Assembly: GCA_011947345.1 (NCBI GenBank)
Contig: JAAVTG010000693.1
Coordinates: 186,001-250,000 of the forward strand
DNA: 64,000 bases
Direction of reading: 5' to 3'
Origin: Phytophthora quininea
Taxonomy: Eukaryota; Oomycota; Peronosporomycetes; Peronosporales; Peronosporaceae
Shown here: positions 11,432 through 20,424 of the stretch, piece after piece
Numbering within the stretch: the first letter of the stretch is position 1
Layout of the letters: every line of letters begins with the position of its first letter
Translations under genes and position numbers: made by a program
Notes under the pieces: generated by a model
The model's input: the letters and a program-made list of their open reading frames with translations, nothing else
Database searches by the model: none
Told to the model about the DNA's origin: nothing

Positions 11432-12053
11432 ATGACGACAGCTCTCATCCCCATCGTATGGCTAAAGACCGACTGAACCCCGTCGATTCTTCTAATGCGT
11501 TTCTCCCTCCTAGGCGGACGGCTCCGAAGAGATCGAGGCCATATCCCTGGCCGACGTGCTGGTGCGCGGTGGTGTCGACGTCACGCTGGCGGTGGTGGGC
11601 AACAAGAAGGACAACGTCGTCACCATGTCGCGCGGCGTCAAAGTGCAGGGCGACGTGGCCATCGAGAGCTGCGCGGGCAAAAGCTTCGACCTGATCGTGT
11701 GCCCCGGCGGCATGCCCGGCGCCGAGCATCTGCGCGACTCCAAGGAGCTGGTGGCGCTGCTGCAGCAGCAGAAGCAGAGCGGCAAGTTCTATGGAGCCAT
11801 CTGTGCCGCCCCCGCGGTGGTGCTGCACACCCACGGACTGTTGGAGCCCGGCGCCGCCACGAGCTACCCGAGCTTCGAGCCAAAGATGACTGGTGCGGAC
11901 TACAAACACGAGGCGGTGGTGGTGAACGGGAAATGCGTCACCAGTCAGGGCCCCGGCACGGCCATGGCGATGGGCGTCAAGCTCGTGGAGCTGCTCTGCG
12001 GACAGGAGAAGGCGCAGCAAGTCGCCCAGGGACTGCTCACCCCGGCTCCGTAG
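11432..12053 (+). CDS. PARK7: DJ-1/PARK7-family protein
   Basis: Two exons: 11432-11455 (MTTALIPI) and 11514-12053, joined by a 58-bp intron, giving about 188 residues, the normal DJ-1 length. The conserved Glu is in ALIPIADGSEEIEA. The nucleophile Cys sits in the elbow GAICAAPAVVLHTHG. The C-terminal SQGPGTAMAMGVKLVE is typical of DJ-1 rather than of longer PfpI proteases or Hsp31. DJ-1 proteins are redox-sensing, with reported glyoxalase/deglycase-type activity; which applies here is not known. All family residues are present and the frame is clean. The last 142 bases of the gene and its 3' flank are duplicated at 14576-14888. Confidence 0.92.
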
Positions 12054-12226
12054 CGTGATGGCGGAAACGGTGGTGGATATGGTGAAAAGCCAGCAATCGT
12101 TGTATGACAGTGGTGACGGAAATCTATTTCTCACATGAACTGAGCTTTGGAGTTATTGATCCGACTGTCATCGCATTCGATTGCCAGACCAGTGTCTGCC
12201 ACGGTCCAGAACGATGTCTTCTCCAT
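11912..12226 (+). repeat. Direct repeat copy 1 (DJ-1 3' end and flank)
   Basis: This 315-bp stretch covers the last 47 codons of DJ-1 plus about 170 bp downstream. A nearly identical copy lies in the same orientation at 14576-14888. The two copies bracket the CRN gene. Identity is near 100% up to about 12195 and then falls off. Confidence 0.9.
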
Positions 12227-12336
12227 TCCCTCATAACCATTGGTCAGGATATGCCTTTACTTTTTGACCAATAGTGGCCCGTTACAGGAACAGGTTCTTC
12301 TTCTTCTCATTCGAGAATCTGCCGCCTGGAGGAAAG

Positions 12337-14466
12337 ATGGCGAAGCTCTTTTGTGCGATTGTTGGTGCGCAAGGAAGCGTTTTCCCGGTAGTCATCGATG
12401 AGAGCGAGTCAGTGGGGGACCTGAAGGAGGCGATTCAGAAGAAGAAGCCCGGCACGATCAAGTGTGAAGCCGACGAGATACAGCTCTTCCTGACGTGGAC
12501 GGAGAGCGACAGGTGGCTGCAGTCCCGCTCGGAAGACGCGAAGAAGCTCAAGAAGGGAGAGAAGACTGATTTAATCGAAGCGCTATTACACGAAGACAAA
12601 GAGTTGCAGGGGAGGATGGCCTTGCAGACGTGTTGGAGGATATGGACCCGCCAGCCACTGGTCAAATCCATGTACTGGTGGTGATTCCGGAGGGTTCTGA
12701 ATCAAAGCGTTCAGCAGAAGATGAACGTATTGGCGATGTCCTGAAAAATTGCGAGTTATGGAACCCAAGTTGGAAGCTATCAGTGCTTTCGTGCCCAAGA
12801 TGGAAGCTATCAGTGCTGTCGTGCCCAAGATGGAAGCTATCAGTGCTTTCGTGCCCAAGATGGAAGCTATCAGTGCTGTCGTGCCCAAGATGGAAGCTAT
12901 CAGTGCTGTCGTGCCCAAGACGCTAAACGACTTCAAAAAGTTATCTGTAAGTGAGAACGAGTTCAAACTCGACAGTCTGTCCACGACACATCAAAGTGAT
13001 AGCCCAATTGTCATGACACCTGGTTTGCACGAGTTTTGGAAGGGATTCGGTGAATTCCCCCGAGCTATTTCGTTCGGATGGAAGAAAGTGTGTTCTGGAA
13101 GGTGACGAAGGAACTGCTGTTCGCCAAGGATCGCGTTGTGATTATTGGCTCGCCGGGTGTCGGAAAGTCCTGCTTTCTGATGCTGATTGCATTCTATCTG
13201 GCGTGCATCGACCACAAGGAGGTGCTTGTCATACGTCGCTTGAAACAAAGGGATTTGGGGAACGTAGTGGTGTTTTTGATGGACGAGGATCGTACGCACG
13301 ACTGACGAATCTCTCACCGAGTGATCTGTTCGCCATCCGCGCCCAAGTTCGGGGTGCAATTGTTCTTGTTGATGGTTTTAATCAAAGCGACGTGAGCAAC
13401 CTGGGGAGCGGATATATGCCTTTCGATTTCCTTGCAACATCGTGCCAGTTTGATGCGAAACACGACGACAGTTCACGCATTGTGGTTTTGCCGGCGTGGC
13501 GCGATGTTGACCTGGTGAATTACGCCAAGTCAACTAACTGGGTGATCGAAACTGGATTGCGCAAGACCAAGAACTTGAAAGATACAACGTGGCCAAAACT
13601 TGTTAAGGAGCAGTACTACTACAGTGGCGGGAGTTTGCGCGAATTCTGTAAAGAACGGGAAGTGCTGAAGTCGCGAGTAGCTAGAGATTGTCGTTCCGTG
13701 AATAAAGCCCAAGCGTTTGATTTGGTGTACAACTATGGTGGGGGACAAAACCAGAGCCAAGTGGATCGACTGCGGCGTCACTATATCACTGACCGGCACA
13801 ATGAAAAGCACTACCATGACTCTAGATGGTGGAAACTATGTGTGGATTCAGGATATGTACTGAGCGAGTTGGGGCGGATTGTTGACATGGACAAGCAGCT
13901 AGAGTTTTTCAAGTATGGCAAATCTGTTGGTGCCGGTTTCTATGGCGTCGCATACGAACAATTGCTTCACAACGCCGTTCGTTGTGCATTCGCAAAACGT
14001 AAACCCATTGTGCTGAAGATGCGGGAGGGCTCAGCGTACGAAAAGATCGAAATTCGGGTGCCCCACGTTGTTTGCCAGGGCGAAGGTGAAGAGACGTGCT
14101 ACTCTTGCTTGACCACACTTGGAAAGGACACTTACTGGTACCCCAACTACCCGTTCTTCCCTTTCATCGACGCAGTGACCACGTGTGAAGCGTTCCCAAG
14201 GGAAGCAAACGTTCCGAAACAATCGTGGCTTACATTCAGGTGACAATTCGAAGCGAGAAAAAGTTCAAGAAAAAAGACTGCGTCGGCTGAACAAAGAGCT
14301 GGATAAAAACCAATCGCTGAAGGACATGAAGCGCGCGTTTTTGGTAGTAGGTCCTGACTCCAGTGTCTGCGAGAGATTTAATCTCCACGATGCGCCAGAC
14401 CCTAACACGTTTCTAGCGATGGTAAGCTGCTTCAACCCGGAGCAGCTGGAGCCTAAAGCAAGCTGA
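12337..14466 (+). pseudogene. CRN: Crinkler (CRN) effector gene, frame-broken
   Basis: CRN proteins are secreted oomycete effectors with a ubiquitin-like N-terminal LFLAK domain and variable C-terminal domains that act in host nuclei. The N-terminus begins MAKLFCAIVGAQGS; the LFLAK motif is degenerate (LFLTW), and a HVLV motif follows near 12670. Next come five 10-residue repeats, then a P-loop NTPase (GSPGVGKS near 13155) and a long C-terminal region whose end has the spacing of a restriction-endonuclease-like fold (acidic residue in FIDAVTTCE, then a Gln/Glu-x-basic strand). No signal peptide is obvious, which is common in CRNs. As given, the frame changes near 12615, 12745, 13062, 13275, 14218 and 14275, so no single long protein is encoded. 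These could be true decay or sequence error; homology resumes at once after each break. Confidence 0.85.
12770..12919 (+). repeat. Five tandem 30-bp units inside the CRN gene
   Basis: Five perfect-length units encode MEAISAFVPK or MEAISAVVPK (the first unit starts with Leu). Units differ by T or G at one codon, in the order Phe, Val, Phe, Val, Val, suggesting growth partly by 60-bp steps. It lies between the N-terminal CRN domain and the P-loop domain. Confidence 0.95.
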
Positions 14467-14575
14467 GATGCTTGTCGGTGAACTGAAAATGCATTGAGTT
14501 ATGATGTTTTCCAATATCTGGACTTTACCTGCATATGAATGTTTCGCTTTTTCGCGGTGTTGACTGCAAGCACTT
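14467..14575. other. Short AT-rich spacer after the CRN gene
   Basis: A 109-bp spacer between the CRN stop and the duplicated DJ-1 segment; no feature seen. The right-hand breakpoint of the duplication is at about 14575/14576. Confidence 0.5.
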
Positions 14576-14717
14576 GGCGGTGGTGGTGAACGGGAAATGC
14601 GTCACCAGTCAGGGCCCCGGCACAGCCATGGCGATGGGCGTCAAGCTCGTGGAGCTGCTCTGCGGACAGGAGAAGGCGCAGCAAGTCGCCCAGGGACTGC
14701 TCACCCCGGCTCCGTAG
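14576..14717 (+). pseudogene. DJ-1 3'-end fragment (duplicate)
   Basis: Encodes the last 46 residues of DJ-1 (AVVVNGKCVTSQGPGTAMAM onward) and the same stop codon, with no 5' part of the gene. It is a truncated copy created by the 315-bp duplication. It lacks the catalytic Cys and cannot be a functional DJ-1. An in-frame ATG at 14535 in unrelated sequence would give a 60-residue product but there is no sign that it is used. Confidence 0.9.
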
Positions 14718-14888
14718 CGTGATGGCGGAAACGGTGGTGGATATGGTGAAAAGCCAGCAATCGTTGTATGACAGTGGTGACGGAAATCTATTTCTCACAT
14801 GAACTGAGCTTTGGAGTTATTGATCCGACTGTCATCGCATTCGATTGCCAGACCAGTGTCTGCAACGGTACAGACGATGTCTTCTTCA
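14576..14888 (+). repeat. Direct repeat copy 2 (DJ-1 3' end and flank)
   Basis: Second copy of the segment at 11912-12226. Its right part overlaps the 3' end of the minus-strand six-cysteine gene, whose last ~30 codons lie in the repeat. Read backwards, copy 1 therefore also carries the tail of that gene, suggesting DJ-1 and the six-cysteine gene were originally convergent neighbours. Confidence 0.9.
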
Positions 14889-15298
14889 TGACGGCAGCTC
14901 TTGGAATGGGCGAGTCCTGCTAACGCTGCGACCAGCACCATGCCTGCGAGACAGCCACTGATGATCCCGTTGAATTTCCTGTACCTGGCTGGATCTGCGA
15001 TCTTGATCTGTGGTGTCGTGGCGCCTCTGAAGGATAGGACTGCTACGTGCGGGGACGAAGTCGTTATGCTGCCGCAGGTTACCAAGTGCTCGCTTTGTTC
15101 AGTCGACCACTTCTGGCAGTATCGGCAGGTGGTATTCGAGAAGCAGTCGGCGTCTTGAATCGAGCAGGAGGCGTCTTCAATGGCCGAAATGCCCATGAGC
15201 TGCTCGCTTAGAGTCACTTGTGTTTCACAACTAGAAGCTGCCGCCACTCCGATCCAAACGCAGGCAACAGCGAGCCACGTGACGCCAACGCAACGCAT
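14795..15298 (-). CDS. Secreted/membrane protein with one six-cysteine module
   Basis: Single exon, 167 residues, start at 15298 (MRCVGVTWLAVACVW). A signal peptide covers residues ~1-22. One module follows, from CETQVTLSEQLMGISA to SEHLVTC, with six cysteines in the spacing C-x20-C-x6-C-x5-C-x2-C-x13-C, including CRYCQKWSTEQS. A single transmembrane helix (GIISGCLAGMVLVAALAGLA, about residues 111-130) precedes a short tail, giving type I topology with the module outside. The module recurs in the genes at 15653-16753 and 18029-18487. I do not recognise the family. Asn-Thr-Thr offers an N-glycosylation site. The last ~30 residues fall in the DJ-1 direct repeat. Confidence 0.72.
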   Translation of the reverse strand: MRCVGVTWLAVACVWIGVAAASSCETQVTLSEQLMGISAIEDASCSIQDADCFSNTTCRYCQKWSTEQSEHLVTCGSITTSSPHVAVLSFRGATTPQIKIADPARYRKFNGIISGCLAGMVLVAALAGLAHSKSCRHEEDIVCTVADTGLAIECDDSRINNSKAQFM

Positions 15299-15652
15299 TT
15301 CGTCGATCTTGTGCAATCCGAAAGTGGTTTTGCAAAGCGATATAAAGCTACTACAGCGAAACCGCGAGAACTATGCGATTGTGTCAATCAACATGCGATC
15401 GAGCAAAAGTCAAGTGGCTGGTGGCACCGGCCTGATGGAAACTGAACGGCAAGATTTTGGCGGCGAATACCTTGGTCACTAACGTACAAGGCAGAAAGCA
15501 ATGGCATGAATGAGCATGTGAAAGCGGAAAAGAAATCAACTGAATGGAGAAAATGTCGAAGTGTATTCACGTATGTACTCCAGAAGGAGCAAGTCAAATG
15601 TTTGGGCTGTGCGCTCTACTTTACAGACTTCAGCAGCTCCGAATGAACAAGT
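15299..15652. other. Intergenic between six-cysteine genes
   Basis: A 354-bp stretch with no coding frame I can support. It should hold the promoter of the gene ending at 14795 and the 3' region of the gene ending at 15653, both minus strand. Confidence 0.45.
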
Positions 15653-16753
15653 TTAAAGTGTGGCGATGGACGATTGACTGACGACCATGACAAGTGAGCC
15701 GTGTCGTGGCGTCGGGAGGCGGTCGTGGGGAGTCAAGAGGCTGTTCGGGCCCTCGTTGGGCGTCATGATGTCCGGGTAGGTGGGATTGTATCGCTTGTAG
15801 ATGTACATGGCGCTCATGATGACGGCAGCAATAATCCCCGCGAAAACAGCCGCAACTGTGGTCACACTGATGGCAGAAGTATCTTTGGCTGCATCATTGA
15901 TAGTTTGCAGCTCTTGGGTTTTGGCCGTCATCTTGACCGCTGAGCTCTGGCCGATCACAGCGTTCGTGGTCGAGTCGATCTTGGCCGCTTCCGCGTTAGC
16001 TGGCGCACTTTCAATTCCCATGGACTTCAACACTTTGCAGCTGACGAGGAACTGGTTGTTTTCGTTCTTGTAGTTGCGGCACAGTCGGCAAGACGTACGA
16101 GCCGAGCAGCCCAGCAAAGTCGGATACCCCACATTGCAGCGGCTATCGGAGACATACGAGATCCCATCCAGTCCGGCACTGGCCACCACCGTCGAGCAAC
16201 TGGTGCTGGTCGACGCCACCGTCGCTGTAGGAGTAGTGGTGGAGGTGGAACTTCCTCCAAGAGTCGAGCACTTCATGAAGGCGCCACTCTGCGGGGTCGA
16301 CCATTTCTGGCAGAACCGGCACTGACCGTCCTTGAAGCAGCCCAAGCCGTTGGTGGAGCACGACGGACTCGATCCGGAGACTGCTGAAATACCAACACCA
16401 GAGTCGCCAATCGAGACGAGCGACGCACAGTCGACAGCACCCGCTTCAGCCGATTCTTTCGTCCCATTTGTCGACGAATTGGACGAGTACGTAGCTGACG
16501 GCAGCACTTCGGAGCACGGAAGCAAGTGCTCGCTCTCGGTGGTGTTGACCACCTTGCAGAATCGGCATTCCTCACCACCAGGGAAACATCCCAAGCCTCC
16601 GGAGACACAGGTAGCATCCTCCACCGCTGAAATGCCGCTACATTGGTCTCCAGTCGACACTCTGCTCGCACACGTGGTGGCTGTGACCAAGTTGGTTCCT
16701 GCATTGATCATGACCAGCGCAAGGCAGACACTGGAAAGGTGAAGAAGTTGCAT
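15653..16753 (-). CDS. Type I membrane protein with three six-cysteine modules
   Basis: Single exon, 366 residues, start at 16753 (MQLLHLSSVCLALVMINAG), chosen because a signal peptide follows at once; the upstream in-frame sequence looks non-coding. Three modules stand in tandem: residues ~28-80 (GISAVEDATC, GCFPGG, CRFCKVVNTTES), ~105-160 (GISAVSGSS, GCFKDGQCRFCQKWSTPQS) and a diverged one at ~185-240 (GISYVSDSRC, CRLCRNYKNE). Each has six cysteines with the shared spacing; the first has one extra. Ser/Thr-rich linkers with potential O- and N-glycosylation lie between modules. A transmembrane helix (VAAVFAGIIAAVIMSAMYIY) leads to a ~45-residue Pro-rich cytosolic tail. Looks like a cell-surface receptor or adhesin-like protein; the family is unrecognised and the function unknown. 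Confidence 0.75.
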   Translation of the reverse strand: MQLLHLSSVCLALVMINAGTNLVTATTCASRVSTGDQCSGISAVEDATCVSGGLGCFPGGEECRFCKVVNTTESEHLLPCSEVLPSATYSSNSSTNGTKESAEAGAVDCASLVSIGDSGVGISAVSGSSPSCSTNGLGCFKDGQCRFCQKWSTPQSGAFMKCSTLGGSSTSTTTPTATVASTSTSCSTVVASAGLDGISYVSDSRCNVGYPTLLGCSARTSCRLCRNYKNENNQFLVSCKVLKSMGIESAPANAEAAKIDSTTNAVIGQSSAVKMTAKTQELQTINDAAKDTSAISVTTVAAVFAGIIAAVIMSAMYIYKRYNPTYPDIMTPNEGPNSLLTPHDRLPTPRHGSLVMVVSQSSIATL

Positions 16754-17064
16754 CCTGTTGCTGAAGGTTGTAAACGACGGAGAGATCTCGAGGCTGTGGA
16801 GCCTGCTGCTGACGGTTGTCGAGTAGGAAGTGGACTGCCAATTGGCGAATGATCCACACCGCAAGCCAATGAAGGATCTCTTCAATGCAGGCGAGACATA
16901 GCAGTAGGGACATCTCGAAACGAATGCAAGCGGATCAATCCCAACGAGCAATTTTAGGAGGAACATTCCTCGCTTCAACGTCACGTCAACGAGTCCTAGT
17001 GACTTGGTGTTCAGCGTTTGAAACGATTTCAATGCAACGGATGCCCGCCCCAACGCAACAATAG
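16754..17064. other. Intergenic, promoter of the three-module gene
   Basis: About 310 bp. Open frames here lack coding character and no conserved motif is seen. Confidence 0.4.
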
Positions 17065-17904
17065 TCAATGGCACCACCCGATCTCATGCCCATTTGCCAT
17101 TGGGGGCTCCAGGAAGCCCCGGAAAGTGAGCGTCTCGGCATCCCATCTAGCTCCGTAGCCGAGTTTGTTCCTGATCTCCATCGTCGCATGACCGTGAGGC
17201 AGACTGTGGATGTTCTTCCAAGTGGCAGTTCTCAGCAGCTCGTGGACTTTGCGGTCGGCCTGAGCATTCTTAGCCGCGTCGTTGCCTTTGAGCTGGCCCC
17301 ACCATCCACTGGAGCTCCTAGCGCAATGCTTGCTGAAAGCTCGGGCGCCGACAGTCAGTGGTTCGCTTGGAGTATGGCGCTGCTGGAAGGCGGCAAGACA
17401 CTGACGACGAGTGAGTGGGGCCAGCGTCCGACTCCCCACCGTCTGCTGGAAGCCGAGCAGCGTCAACAGTCCACGAGCACCACCCAGACAGTCCACAAGT
17501 GACTTAGTAGACTCAAGAACTTGTTCTTTCGAGCTGGTAGTAACTGCAGCGACGAACGCGTGAATGGTGTCGATAGAGACGTCCAGAACTCGGTCTCTGC
17601 TGGAGGACTCGGCGGTGACGCCGTCAATTGTCGAGGCTGGAGGGGTCCCTGTTTCTTCTGTGGTCGACGATTCCAGTGGGTTCGTTCCAGTTTGATGCCA
17701 AGTATCAACCACCACCGCTAGCTGAGTCACGTAAGACGCGTCTGCTACACTCCCCAGAACTTGGTGGACTGTCACGAGACTGTCCTCGGTGGCTTGCAGT
17801 ATCTGCGTTCGGAATGCTGCTGGGTCTTCCGCGTCTTGCACGGAGAAATCGCTGGCTAAATACTCGCGGAAAGCAGTCTCAATGCATGCCAAAGAAGAAA
17901 TCAT
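17065..17904 (-). CDS. Unrecognised protein, ~279 residues
   Basis: Uninterrupted frame from ATG 17904 (MISSLACIETAFREYLASDF) to the stop at 17065. It is mostly helical by eye: an N-terminal amphipathic part (TEDSLVTVHQVLGSVADASY), a Ser/Thr-rich middle (ESSTTEETGTPPASTIDG), a helical block (DTIHAFVAAVTTSSKEQVLE) and a distinctive C-terminus (KNIHSLPHGHATMEI, GYGARWDAETLTFRGFLEPP, HEIGWCH). The Gly/Trp/His-rich C-terminus looks like a conserved motif rather than random sequence, but I do not know the family. No signal peptide or membrane helix is seen with this start; a start at 17970 (MYYLLSLLCHASLHSY) would add a hydrophobic leader. It lies between two six-cysteine genes on the same strand. 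No function assigned. Confidence 0.55.
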   Translation of the reverse strand: MISSLACIETAFREYLASDFSVQDAEDPAAFRTQILQATEDSLVTVHQVLGSVADASYVTQLAVVVDTWHQTGTNPLESSTTEETGTPPASTIDGVTAESSSRDRVLDVSIDTIHAFVAAVTTSSKEQVLESTKSLVDCLGGARGLLTLLGFQQTVGSRTLAPLTRRQCLAAFQQRHTPSEPLTVGARAFSKHCARSSSGWWGQLKGNDAAKNAQADRKVHELLRTATWKNIHSLPHGHATMEIRNKLGYGARWDAETLTFRGFLEPPMANGHEIGWCH

Positions 17905-18028
17905 GGCCAGGTCTCTGCAAATGTAGGAATGAAGTGACGCGTGGCAGAGCAGTGATAAAAGATAATACATTTTGTGTCTGACGGCTTCATGGCGTTTGTT
18001 GGAGCTCTGTCTTGAACTTACGTTGGTC

Positions 18029-18487
18029 TTAAGCAATAGTTAGCTCGCAGTCGTCCGAGCTGGTGTTGGTCGTTGGTGCAACGGTGGGTGCCCTGGTTGT
18101 AGGGACTGGTGTTGGAGCCACACTTGGTGCTGTAGTGGTGGGTGCCCTGGTCGTAGGGACTGGTGTTGGAGCCACACTTGGTGCTGTAGTGGTGGGTGCC
18201 CTGGTCGTAGGGACTGGTGTTGGAGCCACACTTGGTGCGGTGGTGGTGTTGCACGGGATAAAGTGGGCGCTCTGTGTCGTGTTCCACGCTTTGCAAAAGC
18301 AGCACTGCGAGCCATCGCCAAAGCAGCCCAAGCCACCAGCGGTGGGGCAGGTTGGAGAGGCCAATGCCGAGATGCCAACACCTTGGTCGCCCAACGACAC
18401 GCGGTCCGCACAGGAGAGCGCGTTGGTCACGTGAATGTCCGTCCAAAGAAACAGCAGAGCCAAGCTGGTGACTTGAAGCACACGCAT
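18029..18487 (-). CDS. Secreted six-cysteine module protein with Thr/Pro repeats
   Basis: Single exon, 152 residues, start at 18487 (MRVLQVTSLALLFLW) giving a signal peptide of about 24 residues. One module (CADRVSLGDQGVGISAL ... GCFGDGSQCCFCKAWNTTQS) has the six-cysteine spacing plus one extra Cys (CCFC). It is followed by three 18-residue units of TTTAPSVAPTPVPTTRAP, a mucin-like stretch likely to be O-glycosylated, and a short tail ending DDCELTIA. No transmembrane helix or clear GPI signal is visible, so the product may be soluble or wall-bound. A downstream exon cannot be excluded. Confidence 0.68.
   Translation of the reverse strand: MRVLQVTSLALLFLWTDIHVTNALSCADRVSLGDQGVGISALASPTCPTAGGLGCFGDGSQCCFCKAWNTTQSAHFIPCNTTTAPSVAPTPVPTTRAPTTTAPSVAPTPVPTTRAPTTTAPSVAPTPVPTTRAPTVAPTTNTSSDDCELTIA
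18084..18245 (-). repeat. Three 54-bp tandem units (Thr/Pro mucin-like)
   Basis: Three nearly identical 54-bp units encode the Thr/Pro/Val/Ala-rich 18-residue repeat in the small six-cysteine protein. Differences are one or two bases per unit, so array length may vary between strains. Confidence 0.92.
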
Positions 18488-18972
18488 CTTGTCGATTGAC
18501 TTGGACGGTGTTGGGTAGATGGCCAATTGAGTAGGGATCTTCCACCACCACCACTTGTCATCCTATAGTTATCGGATACTTGGATCATCAGACCGTGAAG
18601 ACGCTCACCACCGTTCCCCTCAAAATACCAAGTCCATCGCGTCATGAGCCAACGATCTCCCAAAGTTTCTCTTCGTTGAGCACGATCAAGCTCAGGCGAA
18701 AACATCCAGCAGCACATATGACGACCATCTTGGTTCAGATGAGCTGTTGAGCTGCCTGCAGACAGGCAAGTGGCAGACTTGAAACCTCTGGCGTAAGTAG
18801 CCCATACTGTGCTGGTCCGCCCCGCCGTCTTCAAATATACTTGAACAGCGTCGTGCAGACACACAACTGCCAGTCTCGGTCACCCTTCGCCGTTGCACTC
18901 GTGCTGATCGGACCGCAACGCCGTTATCACCACCGGTCACCTCCTGCTGGCCACGCTGCCTTTTTCCTTGCA
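18488..18972. other. Divergent intergenic region, nothing recognised
   Basis: Divergent region between the small six-cysteine gene (minus) and the MAP2K-like gene (plus). Several short frames exist but none looks coding. Probably contains both promoters. Confidence 0.4.
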
Positions 18973-20277
18973 ATGGACTCGGCCCACCCGTCAGCACGGC
19001 TGGAGCTGGTGCTTGTCGACGAAACGTCTGCCAACGGAGGGGCCAGTAGAGCAGCTACTTGAGCTGTTGAAGGCTGGTGTGGCACCCCGACGACCCCGGC
19101 GCACAGACTTGAGCCCCTTGGCCTTGGAAGAGACGCGCTCTCAGATCCCAATCGACCTCTTCCTCCGCACGACTTCTCCCAGCACCAACACTTCATGAAC
19201 AACCTTGAAAACTCCTTCATCGCCGGGGCCGGGGCCTACGTCAAAGGCCGGTACGCCATCACCTCCACGGGCGTGGTCCGCAAAGGCACCGGTCGTGCTT
19301 TCAGCGTCGTCCCAGAAGAGCTGGAATGGGGCGGTCAAGTCATCGGCCGCGGCGCGAGCGGCTCCGTGCTGCGTTCACGCCACCGACCTACCAACACGCC
19401 ACTGGCCTTGAAGATGATCAACATGTACGACAAGACCAAGCGCGAGCAGATTATCCGCGAGATCAACGCGTTGTTCGACTCGAAATGTCCCTGTCTGGTC
19501 ACTTTCTTCGGTGCCTTCCTTCGGGACGGCGCGGTGGTGCTCGCTCTCGAGTACATGGACGGCGGGTCGCTTGAAAATGTCATCAGCCAGCTCGGCTCGA
19601 TCCCGGAGCATGTGCTGGCCAGCGTGGCGTTCCAGATCCTGCACGCGCTGTCGTACCTCAAGACCAACAAGCGCGTCCACCGTGACATCAAGCCCCCAAC
19701 ATCCTGCTCAACAGCCAGGGACAAGTCAAGCTCTCGGACTTTGGCATCGCCACCGAACTAGGCAACTCCATCGGTGAGTCCAGCACTGACAAGCATCCTC
19801 TTCATCGTCACTTACCTTGTCTTATCCTGCAGCCATGTGCGGCACCTTCGTCGGCACGTTCCGGTACATGTCGCCCGAGCGCATCCAGCACACACAGTAC
19901 AGCTACAGCTCCGACATCTGGAGTCTCGGACTTGTACTCATGGAGGCTGCCACGGGCGTCTACCCGTACCCGAAGCACAAGACGTGCATTGAGATGCTGC
20001 AGAGTGTCTTGGAAGCGCCGCCGCCAGCTCTCTCGCCAAAGTATTTCTCGCAAGAGTTCTGCGGCTTCTTGCAACAGTGTCTGCAGAAAAACCCGCTCGA
20101 CCGAGCCTCGGCGGATACGCTGCTGGAGTCGCCCTGGTTGCAGCGGTGTGGAGCCGTCAGTACGTCAGCAACTTGTTGTGCGATGCGGTTGAAGCAAATT
20201 CTTACCTTCTTGCGTGTCTTGCAGACCTTGAGAGCTCGATCGGCAACGTCCGGCATTGGATCGAGTCGCTCCAGTGA
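18973..20277 (+). CDS. MAP kinase kinase (MEK/STE7-like)
   Basis: Kinase domain from about 19320: VIGRGASGSVLRSRH (P-loop), TPLALKMINMYD (beta-3 Lys), GAVVLALEYMDGGSLENVIS (hinge), HRDIKP, then after one frame break NILLNSQGQVKLSDFGIATELGNSI, and after the intron 19774-19832 the loop CGTFVGTFRYMSPERI. The MSPERI and the short Ser/Thr loop after DFG are hallmarks of MAP2Ks, which phosphorylate MAPKs on Thr and Tyr. The last intron (20160-20224) gives an end of NLESSIGNVRHWIESLQ. The break at about 19693 is in a C run. The N-terminus is unsure: an ATG at 18973 reads MDSAHPSARLELVLVDE but needs one extra and one missing base before it meets the kinase frame; a conservative start is the ATG at 19195. 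Confidence 0.82.
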
Positions 20278-20424
20278 CCTACACGAGATAGACAGCCACA
20301 CTCATTGTCTTTCGCTTGTATATTTACAGTTCATCATTAAATAATCTGCCGATGGAGGCTCCTTCGGCTCCTGTTATGACCACGATACTTCACACGGAAG
20401 ACTGGACTCAATCACGTAGATCAC

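Noticed and set aside
11445..12134. 229-codon minus-strand frame opposite DJ-1
   Set aside because: Antisense shadow of the conserved DJ-1 exon, part of which is simply repeated at 14499-14798.
12770..12919. Short evenly spaced repeats resembling a CRISPR array
   Set aside because: The units are contiguous with no spacers, are in frame and encode a protein repeat inside a eukaryotic gene.
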